From: JANWJE01 sp044326545
GTDB lineage: Bacteria; Chlamydiota; Chlamydiia; Chlamydiales; Parachlamydiaceae
Direction of reading: 5' to 3'
Assembly (NCBI GenBank): GCA_044326545.1
Contig: JBIRBM010000010.1
Location: 1 to 64,000 of the forward strand
DNA: 64,000 nt
Shown: one piece after another, positions 25,431 to 33,682 of the stretch
Layout: every line of letters begins with the position of its first letter
How positions within the stretch are numbered: position 1 is the first letter of the stretch
Position numbers and translations under genes: made by a program
Notes under the pieces: model-generated
What the model was told of the DNA's origin: nothing
The model's database searches: none
The model's input: the letters and a program-made list of their open reading frames with translations, nothing else

Positions 25431-26492
25431 ATGAAAGATCAAAGAGAAGTTCAACATATTCTTGTGACGGGAGGAGCCGGCTTTATTGGCTCCGCTTTTA
25501 TCCGCTATCTTCTATCGCCAAAGGCAAACTTTCACGGACGCTGTGTGAACGTGGATGCGTTGACTTATGCGGGAAATTTAGCCAATCTTGACTCGATCGC
25601 TCACGATCCTCGCTATATTTTCGTTAAGGGAGACATTTGTGAACAACATTTTATTGATCACCTTTGCGAGCAGTATGCCATTGACACCCTCATTCATTTC
25701 GCAGCTGAAAGTCATGTTGATCGAAGTATTTTAGGGCCGCAAGCTTTTATTGAAACGAATATTTTGGGAACTTTTCATTTATTAGAAGTGGTAAGGAAAC
25801 GCCCCCACATTCATTTTCATCACGTTTCAACAGACGAAGTGTATGGTTCTTTAGAAGGAACAGGATGTTTTACAGAAAATTCCCCTTATCGTCCAAATTC
25901 TCCTTACTCAGCCTCTAAAGCCTCTTCCGATCATCTTGTAAGAGCTTATCATCACACATACCCTCTGTCGACTTGTATCACAAATTGCAGTAATAATTAC
26001 GGTCCTTATCACTTTCCCGAAAAATTCATTCCGCTCATGATTCTCAATTGCCTAGATCGCAAACCATTGCCAATTTATGGAGAAGGAATCAATGTCAGAG
26101 ATTGGCTATATGTGGAAGACCATGCAGAAGCCCTCTATTTAACATTAAAAAAAGGAAGGTCAGGAGAAACCTATAATATCGGGGGAGAATCGCAGTGGCG
26201 CAACATTGATTTAGTTCATGAAATCATTCGTATCATTGCAAAGAGGCTACCATGTCCAATTCAAGAATTAGAGTCTCTTGTGACATTTGTCAAAGATCGA
26301 CCGGGTCACGATTTGCGTTATGCCATTGATTGCTCAAAAATAAAGAATGAATTAGGGTGGACCCCCGCTCACAAATTCGAAGAAGGATTAGACAATACCA
26401 TTCTTTGGTATATCGAGAATCCACAATGGATAAATCATGTGCGATCAGGACACTATCGGCAATGGATGGAGAGGAATTATTCTGAGCGTTAA
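25431..26492 (+). CDS. rmlB: dTDP-glucose 4,6-dehydratase
   Basis: Second step of the pathway: dTDP-glucose to the 4-keto-6-deoxy sugar, NAD-dependent. 353 residues. GGAGFIGSAF loop at about 15-24, HFAAESHVDRSI, HVSTDEVYGSL (catalytic Asp-Glu), YSASKASSDHLV (Tyr/Lys), and NNYGPYHFPEKFIPLMI. Nine bp after rmlD. No rhamnosyltransferase or polymerase is in the window, so the sugar acceptor (LPS, glycoprotein or other) is unknown. Confidence 0.96.
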   Translation: MKDQREVQHILVTGGAGFIGSAFIRYLLSPKANFHGRCVNVDALTYAGNLANLDSIAHDPRYIFVKGDICEQHFIDHLCEQYAIDTLIHFAAESHVDRSILGPQAFIETNILGTFHLLEVVRKRPHIHFHHVSTDEVYGSLEGTGCFTENSPYRPNSPYSASKASSDHLVRAYHHTYPLSTCITNCSNNYGPYHFPEKFIPLMILNCLDRKPLPIYGEGINVRDWLYVEDHAEALYLTLKKGRSGETYNIGGESQWRNIDLVHEIIRIIAKRLPCPIQELESLVTFVKDRPGHDLRYAIDCSKIKNELGWTPAHKFEEGLDNTILWYIENPQWINHVRSGHYRQWMERNYSER

Positions 26493-26521
26493 GCAGATGC
26501 TCATTGAAGCTGATTTCTGAA

Positions 26522-26684
26522 TAGACTTCTTCGGAAACTTCATTGACTTGCTAAAACCGCTATTTTTGGCATCTTTTTTGTAAAATTTTTCGACCGTATG
26601 GACGCATACGCTCTCAACATTTTCAACACAATCTGCTCAAAAAGGGCAATTTTTTCAAGCAAAGCAAGTTTCCGAAGAAGTCTA
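26522..26684 (-). mobile_element. MITE family I, copy B (163 bp)
   Basis: Same family as the copy at 22471, in opposite orientation, with ends TAGACTTCTTCGGAAACTT / AAGTTTCCGAAGAAGTCTA (perfect 19-bp inverted repeat apart from inner changes). Its right end provides the stop codon TAG of the EmrB-type gene (26682-26684 read on the minus strand). Confidence 0.88.
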
Positions 26685-28226
26685 ATGAGCTGCCTCTTTT
26701 GGTCCTTGGATCAGAGACTTGACAGGTTTAGATAAAAACAGAAGAGGAATCAAGGCAAGACATAACCATCCACTTAACCAAGCTAATTCATTAATCGAGA
26801 GGACGAAGGCTTGTTGATCGACCAATCCATTCAGAATATTTTTGGAGATTTCGTCCGTGATAGATGAGTCGCTGTTTTTCAAAGAGTGATAAAAAGCCTT
26901 AATTTTTGGATTAAAAGAGGTGAGTGACTCCCCCAGCCGAGCATGATGGAAAATTTCAAAGCGAGTCCATAATTGGATAAATAAGGATGTTCCAAAACCG
27001 CTTCCAACTAATATTCTCATAAAATTAAACAAACCGCTTGCACTTGCATACTCGTTTCTTGAAACATTTGACAGGCTTAACTGAACCAAAGGAAGAAAAA
27101 AAATTGTCACTCCAAATCCTTGTAAAAAGCGTGTCAGCATGATCGTCGAAATATCAACCTGTGCGGTGAAATGTGATTGAGCGAAAAAGCTCACGGCAAA
27201 GAAAAAAAAACTGAGCGAAATCACATACCGTAGATCAAAAAACGTCATGTATTTGCCCACAATTGGAGAGAGGAGAAAAGGGACAATTCCGATGGGGGCA
27301 ATCGCAACTCCGGCCCAATATCCGGTGTACCCCTGCTGCGTTTGGAGCCAAAGAGGTAATGTCACGGTACCACCAAAAAAAACAAAATATCCCAAGGTTG
27401 CACACATTGTCCCAATCAGAAAATTTCGATTTTTAAAATAAGAAAAATCAACAATCGGATATTTTTGATAGTGATTCCAAATAAAAAAGTAGCTGAGAAA
27501 AATCATGGACGTGATCAATAACGTGATGATCACATTGGATTCAAACCAATCTAAATCTTTTCCTTTATCAAGCATAATTTGCAAAAACCCAACACCCACA
27601 CTTAATAAAACTAAGCCGGTCCAATCAATTGGATTGCGGATGATTTCACTCTCTTTATCTTTCAAAAATATCCATGTGATGAAGGCAGAAAACATTCCAA
27701 CAGGAACATTAATATAAAAAATCCAAGGCCATGAATATTCATCGGTTAAATACCCTCCAATAATTGGCCCTAAAATGGGGGCAACAATCACAATCATGCC
27801 CCAAAAACCGAGTGCTGTCCCTTGATTTTCAGGAGGATTTGAATTGACAATCAAACTTTGAGACAGGGGAATCAACGAACCGGCAACAGCGCCTTGGAGA
27901 ATACGACATCCTACAAGCATCGCTAAATTTGTCGCCAAACCACAGAAAAAGGAAGTCAGAGCAAAAAGTAGAATCGACCAGACAAATAAACGCACTCTGC
28001 CAAAATGGTTGGAAAGCCACCCAGTTAGAGGCAAAACAATGGCATTGCTCACTGCAAATGACGTAATGACCCAAGTTCCTTGATCGGGACTAATATTCAG
28101 ATTACCTGCAATATAAGGAATGGCAACATTTGCAATCGAAGTGTCTAAAATTTGGACAAAAGTTCCCAACCCTAATGCGATATTGAGTAATAAGAGTTTC
28201 CCCCCTCTTTCATATCCTTGAGTCAT
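26682..28226 (-). CDS. emrB: DHA2-family multidrug transporter (EmrB/QacA-like)
   Basis: Inner-membrane proton-driven exporter of 514 residues with about 14 hydrophobic segments. Motifs: DTSIANVAIPYIAGNL at the first helix, LSNHFGRVRLFVW (motif A), GSLIPLSQSLI and GPIIGGYLTDEYSWPWIFYINVP (motif C region). It is encoded 12 bp after the EmrA-type adaptor, with which it would form a tripartite pump (outer-membrane channel not in window). The stop codon is formed by the end of MITE copy B, so the native C-terminus may have been altered. Confidence 0.92.
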   Translation of the reverse strand: MTQGYERGGKLLLLNIALGLGTFVQILDTSIANVAIPYIAGNLNISPDQGTWVITSFAVSNAIVLPLTGWLSNHFGRVRLFVWSILLFALTSFFCGLATNLAMLVGCRILQGAVAGSLIPLSQSLIVNSNPPENQGTALGFWGMIVIVAPILGPIIGGYLTDEYSWPWIFYINVPVGMFSAFITWIFLKDKESEIIRNPIDWTGLVLLSVGVGFLQIMLDKGKDLDWFESNVIITLLITSMIFLSYFFIWNHYQKYPIVDFSYFKNRNFLIGTMCATLGYFVFFGGTVTLPLWLQTQQGYTGYWAGVAIAPIGIVPFLLSPIVGKYMTFFDLRYVISLSFFFFAVSFFAQSHFTAQVDISTIMLTRFLQGFGVTIFFLPLVQLSLSNVSRNEYASASGLFNFMRILVGSGFGTSLFIQLWTRFEIFHHARLGESLTSFNPKIKAFYHSLKNSDSSITDEISKNILNGLVDQQAFVLSINELAWLSGWLCLALIPLLFLSKPVKSLIQGPKEAAH

Positions 28227-28238
28227 ATGAGACCTGTT

Positions 28239-29537
28239 TTAAAACTCCATTTGCTTGCTAAAATCACTCTTTTTGGCATCTTTATTCATCATCTGTTTGA
28301 TTTTAGATTCATCTAATGCTAAATTATCAAGGATAATTTTCTCCATTAGCTGATTGACTTTTTCTAAATGAATGTCATAGACCGATGTGTTGGCAATCTC
28401 TTTTTTAGGGGGATGAAGAGCAAGTAACGGTAAATCTTGATTGCTGACATCGACATCCACATTAGCTGAAATCCCCAAACGGATCGGAAATTGATCTCTC
28501 ATTTCTTTATCTAAGCTGATGCGGACAGGGAGCCTTTGGACAATTTTAATCCAATTACCGGTCGCATTCTGAGGAGGAATCAAAGAAAACACACTTCCGG
28601 TTCCTGATGCAATTCCCATGACTTTTCCCCGAAAAATAACATCCGATCCATAAAGGTCAAAGGTAACGGTTGCCGGTTGGCCAATCCTTATTTTGCCCAA
28701 TTGAGTCTCTTTGAAATTTGCGTCTACCCACATGTAATCAATTGGAATAATCGCCATTAAATTTGTTTCGGGAGTGATCCATTGTCCGATGTCTACAATC
28801 CGTTGCGCAATGTATCCTGTTTGCGGTGCATAAATGGAGCAATGGCTCAGATCATAGTAAGCAGAGATCACAATCGCTTTTTGTTTTTCAATAAGGGGAT
28901 GATGTTCAGGAGATCGATTACCAGCTAAAGCAAAAGCTGCGGCAAGCTTAAATTCAATTTGTTGAAGGCTATACTGCGCTTCCAAAACATATTGTTGTGA
29001 ATGAACATAATCTTCCTCAGAAATAGCCTCCGGATTGCTCTCTTTTAGTTTTAAACGATTGTCATAATTAAATTGCATTCTGTCTAAGACAATCCGCTGA
29101 TGTTTGACTTCTGCAATGAGTGCACGGACATTATTATAAATTTGTTTCACTCCCAGAGCAACTTGCGCTAAAGCGGCTAACTCTTTTTCATAAATGGCTT
29201 GATAATTTGTGGGATCCAGCTGAACCAAAAGCTGTCCTTCTTTGACCAAGTTCGTGTCATCGGCATAATAAGAAATGACAGCTCCCTTAATGACTGAGTT
29301 GATATTGAGGTAATTTCCATTTGCATAGGCGTCATCTGTCGTTTCGTGATATTGCAAATCAAAATGCCAGTAGGCAAACCATGCTAATCCTCCTATGAGC
29401 AATAAAAAAGTCAATCCGAGTAAAGCCTTAGATGGGGATGAATTTCCCCCATTTTTTTCATCATTTAAAGGCACACAAGTCTCCTCTTTAGGAGGAGGGG
29501 CATTAGGAACATCTTGATGAGTGACCGATTCGACCAT
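28239..29537 (-). CDS. emrA: EmrA-type membrane fusion protein
   Basis: Periplasmic adaptor of 432 residues. One membrane anchor at about 37-56 (SKALLGLTFLLLIGGLAWFA), first lipoyl half (YHETTDDAYANGNYLNINSV), long helical hairpin (about 115-215), second lipoyl half (CSIYAPQTGYIAQRIVDIGQW) and beta-barrel domain (MWVDANFKETQLGKIRIGQ). The TTDDAY motif is characteristic of EmrA. The C-terminal 60 residues beyond the barrel are extra. Same operon as emrB. Confidence 0.92.
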   Translation of the reverse strand: MVESVTHQDVPNAPPPKEETCVPLNDEKNGGNSSPSKALLGLTFLLLIGGLAWFAYWHFDLQYHETTDDAYANGNYLNINSVIKGAVISYYADDTNLVKEGQLLVQLDPTNYQAIYEKELAALAQVALGVKQIYNNVRALIAEVKHQRIVLDRMQFNYDNRLKLKESNPEAISEEDYVHSQQYVLEAQYSLQQIEFKLAAAFALAGNRSPEHHPLIEKQKAIVISAYYDLSHCSIYAPQTGYIAQRIVDIGQWITPETNLMAIIPIDYMWVDANFKETQLGKIRIGQPATVTFDLYGSDVIFRGKVMGIASGTGSVFSLIPPQNATGNWIKIVQRLPVRISLDKEMRDQFPIRLGISANVDVDVSNQDLPLLALHPPKKEIANTSVYDIHLEKVNQLMEKIILDNLALDESKIKQMMNKDAKKSDFSKQMEF

Positions 29538-29556
29538 TTTCCCTCTTTAAAAAGCT

Positions 29557-29579
29557 GTTCAACATCTTCGATCGGATGA
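29557..29579 (+). repeat. palindrome family II, half-site
   Basis: GTTCAACATCTTCGATCGGA and three further bases differ at two positions from the left arm of the palindrome at 47380-47453. It overlaps the 3' end of the mutarotase-like gene. Confidence 0.6.
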
Positions 29580-30458
29580 ATTGTGTGGTAAAATTTCAAG
29601 ATGAATATTCAAACAACTGACAGTTAAATTTGGATGAACAGGGTCTTGAGAACTGATGGGCTCAATACAGACAAAAGAGGCTCCTTTGGGATGATAAAGT
29701 TGCCAGCAATTTTCTCCACAATCTGAGGTATAGCGCGTCCTCAATTTGTATTGACCTGTCGTGAGGAGGATCTCTCCTTGTAAAGGATTGGGATAAGGGC
29801 GAAAAGTAAAATCAGCCTCATTGTTCAAATCAAAGGTCAATTCTTGCTGTGCATTAAATTTCCAATCAGAAGGCATGGAAATCAATTGCCTATTGGAGAG
29901 CAACCGATTTTGAACCTGGCTGACAATCGATCCTTTACCTTCTGATAAAGCGTAATAATAGTGAATCCCAACAAGTGAGGCGGTGTCGCTCACAATAGAT
30001 AAGGCTAAAAATAGCCCATTTTCTTTAAGGCTGACCTCCAGTCTCATATTAAAATTTTGTCCTTCTAGCATTGATAAAGGAACACCTTTCCAAGTGTCTT
30101 TTCCATTCAATAAGGCTTTGATCTGATCTTTTGTCGATTCAGCTTTCCAAGGAGCATAACGGGCGATGCCATGCGAAAAAGGGTCTTCAATCCCTTTAGA
30201 TTTCACTCTGGCTATATGGGGAAAAAGGGCTTCCTCTTTAATTTTAGGCAAAACATCGGTTTTACGACGATGGAAATGAGGGCCAATCAACGCACCTAAG
30301 CCGGCATACCGCTCTTCAAATAAATGTGTTGTGGATTGATCAATCACCTCTATATCGCCTCTTTTGAAGCTGATCAGATTCATCCCTTTATCCGGTAAAA
30401 AAGTCGCCTGTAAAAACTCTCCTGTTGGAGTCTGATGAGTGAGGACAATTGGGGACAT
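29559..30458 (-). CDS. aldose 1-epimerase-like (galactose mutarotase superfamily) protein
   Basis: A 299-residue protein with the beta-sandwich pattern of mutarotase-like proteins: FLPDKGMNLISFKRGDIEVI at the start, GPHFHRR and DPFSHGIARYAPW carrying candidate active-site His residues, and DFTFRPYPNP towards the end. It may act on a sugar or sugar phosphate; the substrate cannot be read. Its last residues (NSSDRRC) and stop are encoded by a copy of the palindrome family II repeat (29557-29579), so the native C-terminus may have been replaced. 21 bp upstream of emrA. Confidence 0.75.
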   Translation of the reverse strand: MSPIVLTHQTPTGEFLQATFLPDKGMNLISFKRGDIEVIDQSTTHLFEERYAGLGALIGPHFHRRKTDVLPKIKEEALFPHIARVKSKGIEDPFSHGIARYAPWKAESTKDQIKALLNGKDTWKGVPLSMLEGQNFNMRLEVSLKENGLFLALSIVSDTASLVGIHYYYALSEGKGSIVSQVQNRLLSNRQLISMPSDWKFNAQQELTFDLNNEADFTFRPYPNPLQGEILLTTGQYKLRTRYTSDCGENCWQLYHPKGASFVCIEPISSQDPVHPNLTVSCLNIHLEILPHNSSDRRC

Positions 30459-30491
30459 CGTTGCCTTCTTTTATCTCAAATAACGTTTGAT

Positions 30492-31376
30492 CTACTTTTT
30501 ACTCGATTGTAAAGTTTTTTTAGAAGGGCTATTTGTCTGATAGACTAATCGTTTAAACTCTTCTGGTAATGGAGATTCAAAACGCATCTGTTTTTTTGTA
30601 AAGGGATGCTGAAATGCAAGTAAATGAGCATGCAAGCCAAGACGTTTTAATGGGCTTGACTGAGCTCCATATTTTTTATCGCCCACAATGGGGTTTCCAA
30701 CAGATTGACAATGGACTCGAATTTGATTTTTGCGTCCCGTCTCTAGGGTAAGCTCAAGGAGTGAATAACGCTTTGAAGATGCAATCGTTCTAAAATGGGT
30801 GATGGCCAACCGCCCAATTGATTCATCGTCGGTCTCATGGACTTTATATTGATTGTCTTCGTATTGAAAGCTTTTCCACGTTCCATCCTGAATTGAAATT
30901 TGCCCTTCCACAACAGCCGTATAAGCTCGAGCAATATCGTGCGCCTCAAATAAATCTTTCAATCGATCATTGGCTTCTTGATTAAGGGCGAAAACCATGA
31001 CACCCGACGTCTCTTGATCAAGGCGATGAACCACAAAAATTTTACGCGGATGATAATGGGCTTTTAACAAGGCATGAGCTGTTTCTCCTTTTTCAAAAGC
31101 GGTTGCCACACTTAAAAGGCCCGATGGTTTATCAATCACAACGATATCTTGATCTTCATAGATAATGGGCATTCCTGGCCGAACCATTTTTTTTCGATGT
31201 CCCACCGTGACAGATTGATTTTTCAGGACAACGGTAGAGGCATTTTTAACGGTGCTATGATTAATTTCGACTCGCCCCTCTTTTACCCAAGAGCGGAGTG
31301 TATTTTTCGAGCTTTGCGGCGAGAGATGGTGAAGAGCCTCAAGGAGGGAGATCTCTTCATTTGCTGTGTATTGCAT
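30492..31376 (-). CDS. RluA/RluD-family 23S rRNA pseudouridine synthase
   Basis: A 294-residue enzyme that isomerises uridine to pseudouridine in rRNA or tRNA. N-terminal S4-like RNA-binding domain (about 5-60: LRSWVKEGRVEINHSTVKNA), then the catalytic domain with IIYEDQDIVVIDKPSGLL and the HRLDQETSGVMVFAL motif holding the catalytic Asp. C-terminal LGLHAHLLAFQHPFT is family-typical. It begins a minus-strand series with the mutarotase-like protein and emrAB. The exact target base is not predictable. Confidence 0.93.
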   Translation of the reverse strand: MQYTANEEISLLEALHHLSPQSSKNTLRSWVKEGRVEINHSTVKNASTVVLKNQSVTVGHRKKMVRPGMPIIYEDQDIVVIDKPSGLLSVATAFEKGETAHALLKAHYHPRKIFVVHRLDQETSGVMVFALNQEANDRLKDLFEAHDIARAYTAVVEGQISIQDGTWKSFQYEDNQYKVHETDDESIGRLAITHFRTIASSKRYSLLELTLETGRKNQIRVHCQSVGNPIVGDKKYGAQSSPLKRLGLHAHLLAFQHPFTKKQMRFESPLPEEFKRLVYQTNSPSKKTLQSSKK

Positions 31377-31724
31377 GGATCATCACTGTAAATTGTTGGA
31401 AGAGTTTTTCTTCGAAAGCTGCAAGCCGTCTCTTTGGACAAAGATCCTCGAGAGGTTTGAGGCAGCTGAAATAGGCTCATTCAACCTCAAAGTGCGAATG
31501 AGTCTATGACGTTATTTTATGGAAATGGAATTATGTTGAATTTGATGCTTAAAGTAAAGAACATAAGCTGTACTCAAACTGACAGGCATTTGATTTCAAT
31601 TGCTTTGAGTTTGAGTAGAGCTTTTCAACTCACCTTACGCAGCGAGAGGGCGGAGTTGAGCTGAGCCAAAGCTCTCGCGGTGCGTAAGGTAAATTTTAAA
31701 TGCTAGCTTTTGTTAAAAGAGTGC
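31377..31724. repeat. intergenic region with two nested palindromes
   Basis: An inverted repeat TACTCAAACT / AGTTTGAGTA spans about 31572-31619. It is followed by CACCTTACGCAGCGAGAG / CTCTCGCGGTGCGTAAGGT-type arms (about 31631-31690). A sequence similar to the latter (ACTCGCCTTACGC) occurs at 24431 after rmlC. No gene is supported here. Confidence 0.5.
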
Positions 31725-31743
31725 AAAAGGGGGCAAGCCCCCC
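31725..31743 (-). terminator. terminator of outer-membrane protein gene
   Basis: Read on the minus strand just after the stop codon: GGGGG-CTTG-CCCCC followed by TTTT. A compact, GC-rich, Rho-independent terminator for the gene at 33241-31751. Confidence 0.75.
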
Positions 31744-31750
31744 GATCTTG

Positions 31751-33241
31751 TTAGAATGCGTAGATCGCTTCAATTTCAAAATCTCGGTAACGATGGCGTC
31801 CCCCGATGTGTCGATCCTCTTCGCGAGAAAATTGAGCCGATAAGTCAATAGATAAGTTGTCGGTAATGGCGTATAAAAACTCGCATTTGACTCCAACAAA
31901 GTTAGCATTTCCCCTTCTTGGGAAATACCCAATAATGCCCGACGAGGGGAGTCCTGAAGAAGAATCTTGATGACGAAATTTTTCGTCTAATATCGCCACC
32001 ATGTCTTCATCAAGGATGTTTCCTCTTCCAATACTGCCGACATCAAATTCGGAGACTGCCTGTGCTTGAACTGCAACATATTCAATATCAAAAGACCAAT
32101 CTCCCTTCTTATCAACATTTCCAACATAAACCCCTGCATACCAGGCTAAGTTTTTCTTTTTACGATGTGTGAACACTGTTTTTTTCGCCGCATGGTTCAC
32201 CAGGAAGCCAGTGTATAATTCAATCGGAATTTCATGTCCTAAAAAACATTGTGAAAACGTGTAAACTAAAGAGATTTGAGAATTTTTAAAATTTGTTCCA
32301 ATCGGATTATTAATGAAGCATCGATTATTTCCATGCTTCTGCCAATCAATAAAATTATATTTTAAATCAATTCCTGTTTCATAGATATCTAAAAAGCCAA
32401 TTTCTGTCACATACGCAAATTGGTTCACTCGTTCATCAACGACAAAACCACCGGCGGTGATGTACCAATCAAAGACCTCTTCTACCGAACTTGCAAACCG
32501 TAATAAAATACCATCAAAACGGCCGCTAAACTGTACCTCTGAATCAAAAATATCGTCTAATTTTTGACGTCCAACTTCAATATCTAAGCGGTGAGCGCCA
32601 TCAGCGTAAATGTTATAGCCGATATACGCTCTTTTTAAATTGACTGCAATTCCCTCTCCGCTTCCTTTAACGCCAAAACGATTATCTCGTGGAATTCTTT
32701 CAAGAACCTCACTGCCGTTTTTATTAAAAACAGCGAATTCACCGAAACAATCATTTCGGCCCCTAATTCCGCAAGGATTGTCAAATTGCAGATGAGCTTT
32801 TGCCCAAGCATCTTTGAAGGTATATTTTATCTTAAGGTTAAATTCGACATCAAAATCATTCACTGAGAGGGGAATTCCTCTTGAATCTACGTGGTCTCCA
32901 CCTCGAAGGTATCGATAAGTTTCTTTAAACTTTTTTCCTTCAGGAATATCTTGAAGGCCATAACCATCCTGATAACCACTACTTTCATCATGATAAAGGG
33001 CGATTCCCTTTTCTTGAATATTACGCCATTCAAAACGAACGTCACCGCTGATTTCAAGGTTTTTTGATTTGTCTTTAACATCGATATTTTCTTTTGACTC
33101 GACGAATTCTCTAACAGGTTGATCATCTCGTGAGCGAAGTTGGCGATCAAAAGCTGTTTCTTGTCCAATTCTTTGAGCGTAAGCTCCTTTTGTCGAAAAT
33201 CCCACGATTAAAAATGGAATAAGATACTTTAGAAGTTTCAT
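31751..33241 (-). CDS. outer-membrane beta-barrel protein (porin-like)
   Basis: A 496-residue exported protein with a clear signal peptide (MKLLKYLIPFLIVGFSTKGA, cleavage after AYA). The mature part has alternating aromatic/polar strands (for example RLDIEVGRQKLDDIF, then FDGILLRFASSV) and ends in Phe (AIYAF), the usual outer-membrane insertion signal. Residues 60-130 resemble the start of alginate-export-like barrels (ISGDVRFEWRNIQEKG). Probably a channel in the outer membrane; substrate unknown. Separate transcription unit with its own terminator. Confidence 0.8.
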   Translation of the reverse strand: MKLLKYLIPFLIVGFSTKGAYAQRIGQETAFDRQLRSRDDQPVREFVESKENIDVKDKSKNLEISGDVRFEWRNIQEKGIALYHDESSGYQDGYGLQDIPEGKKFKETYRYLRGGDHVDSRGIPLSVNDFDVEFNLKIKYTFKDAWAKAHLQFDNPCGIRGRNDCFGEFAVFNKNGSEVLERIPRDNRFGVKGSGEGIAVNLKRAYIGYNIYADGAHRLDIEVGRQKLDDIFDSEVQFSGRFDGILLRFASSVEEVFDWYITAGGFVVDERVNQFAYVTEIGFLDIYETGIDLKYNFIDWQKHGNNRCFINNPIGTNFKNSQISLVYTFSQCFLGHEIPIELYTGFLVNHAAKKTVFTHRKKKNLAWYAGVYVGNVDKKGDWSFDIEYVAVQAQAVSEFDVGSIGRGNILDEDMVAILDEKFRHQDSSSGLPSSGIIGYFPRRGNANFVGVKCEFLYAITDNLSIDLSAQFSREEDRHIGGRHRYRDFEIEAIYAF

Positions 33242-33682
33242 GTTGAACTCCGCATTTTATTGGTAATTAGAATGTTAAGGTGAGTGATGCTTTAGAGGCA
33301 CTCTTTCATGTGATCGTTTATACGATCTCGACTTTGTAATGTGTTGAAGAGAAGCTTTCTGCGGCTCAATTAATCTCTGAAAACGAGGCATTCCCTTTTG
33401 CTCTCAAATTGATTAAGCCGGCGTTTGCTTTTGTCTTGAATCGTCGTCCAAAAAATTGCAAAGTCGAGATGATGAAAAAAAAGAAGGAAAAAAGGCTCAT
33501 TTATGAGAAATAATTTCATCTTTTTATTTGAATTGATTCACAAAACAGATAGATTTTTACGCTTAATAAGCGTTAAAGTCAATATAAAATTGATTTGAGA
33601 ATAGCCTAAAACAGATTTAATAAGCACAACGCATTTGATATAAGTTAATTAAAAACAAAAAAAATAGAAATAAATTTTCAGG
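33242..33682. other. intergenic region upstream of outer-membrane protein
   Basis: AT-rich, 440 bp, should contain the promoter of the porin-like gene. An imperfect inverted repeat GGCTCAATTAAT / ATTGATTAAGCC lies at about 33372-33416. No ORF above 60 codons or RNA gene was recognised. Confidence 0.4.
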
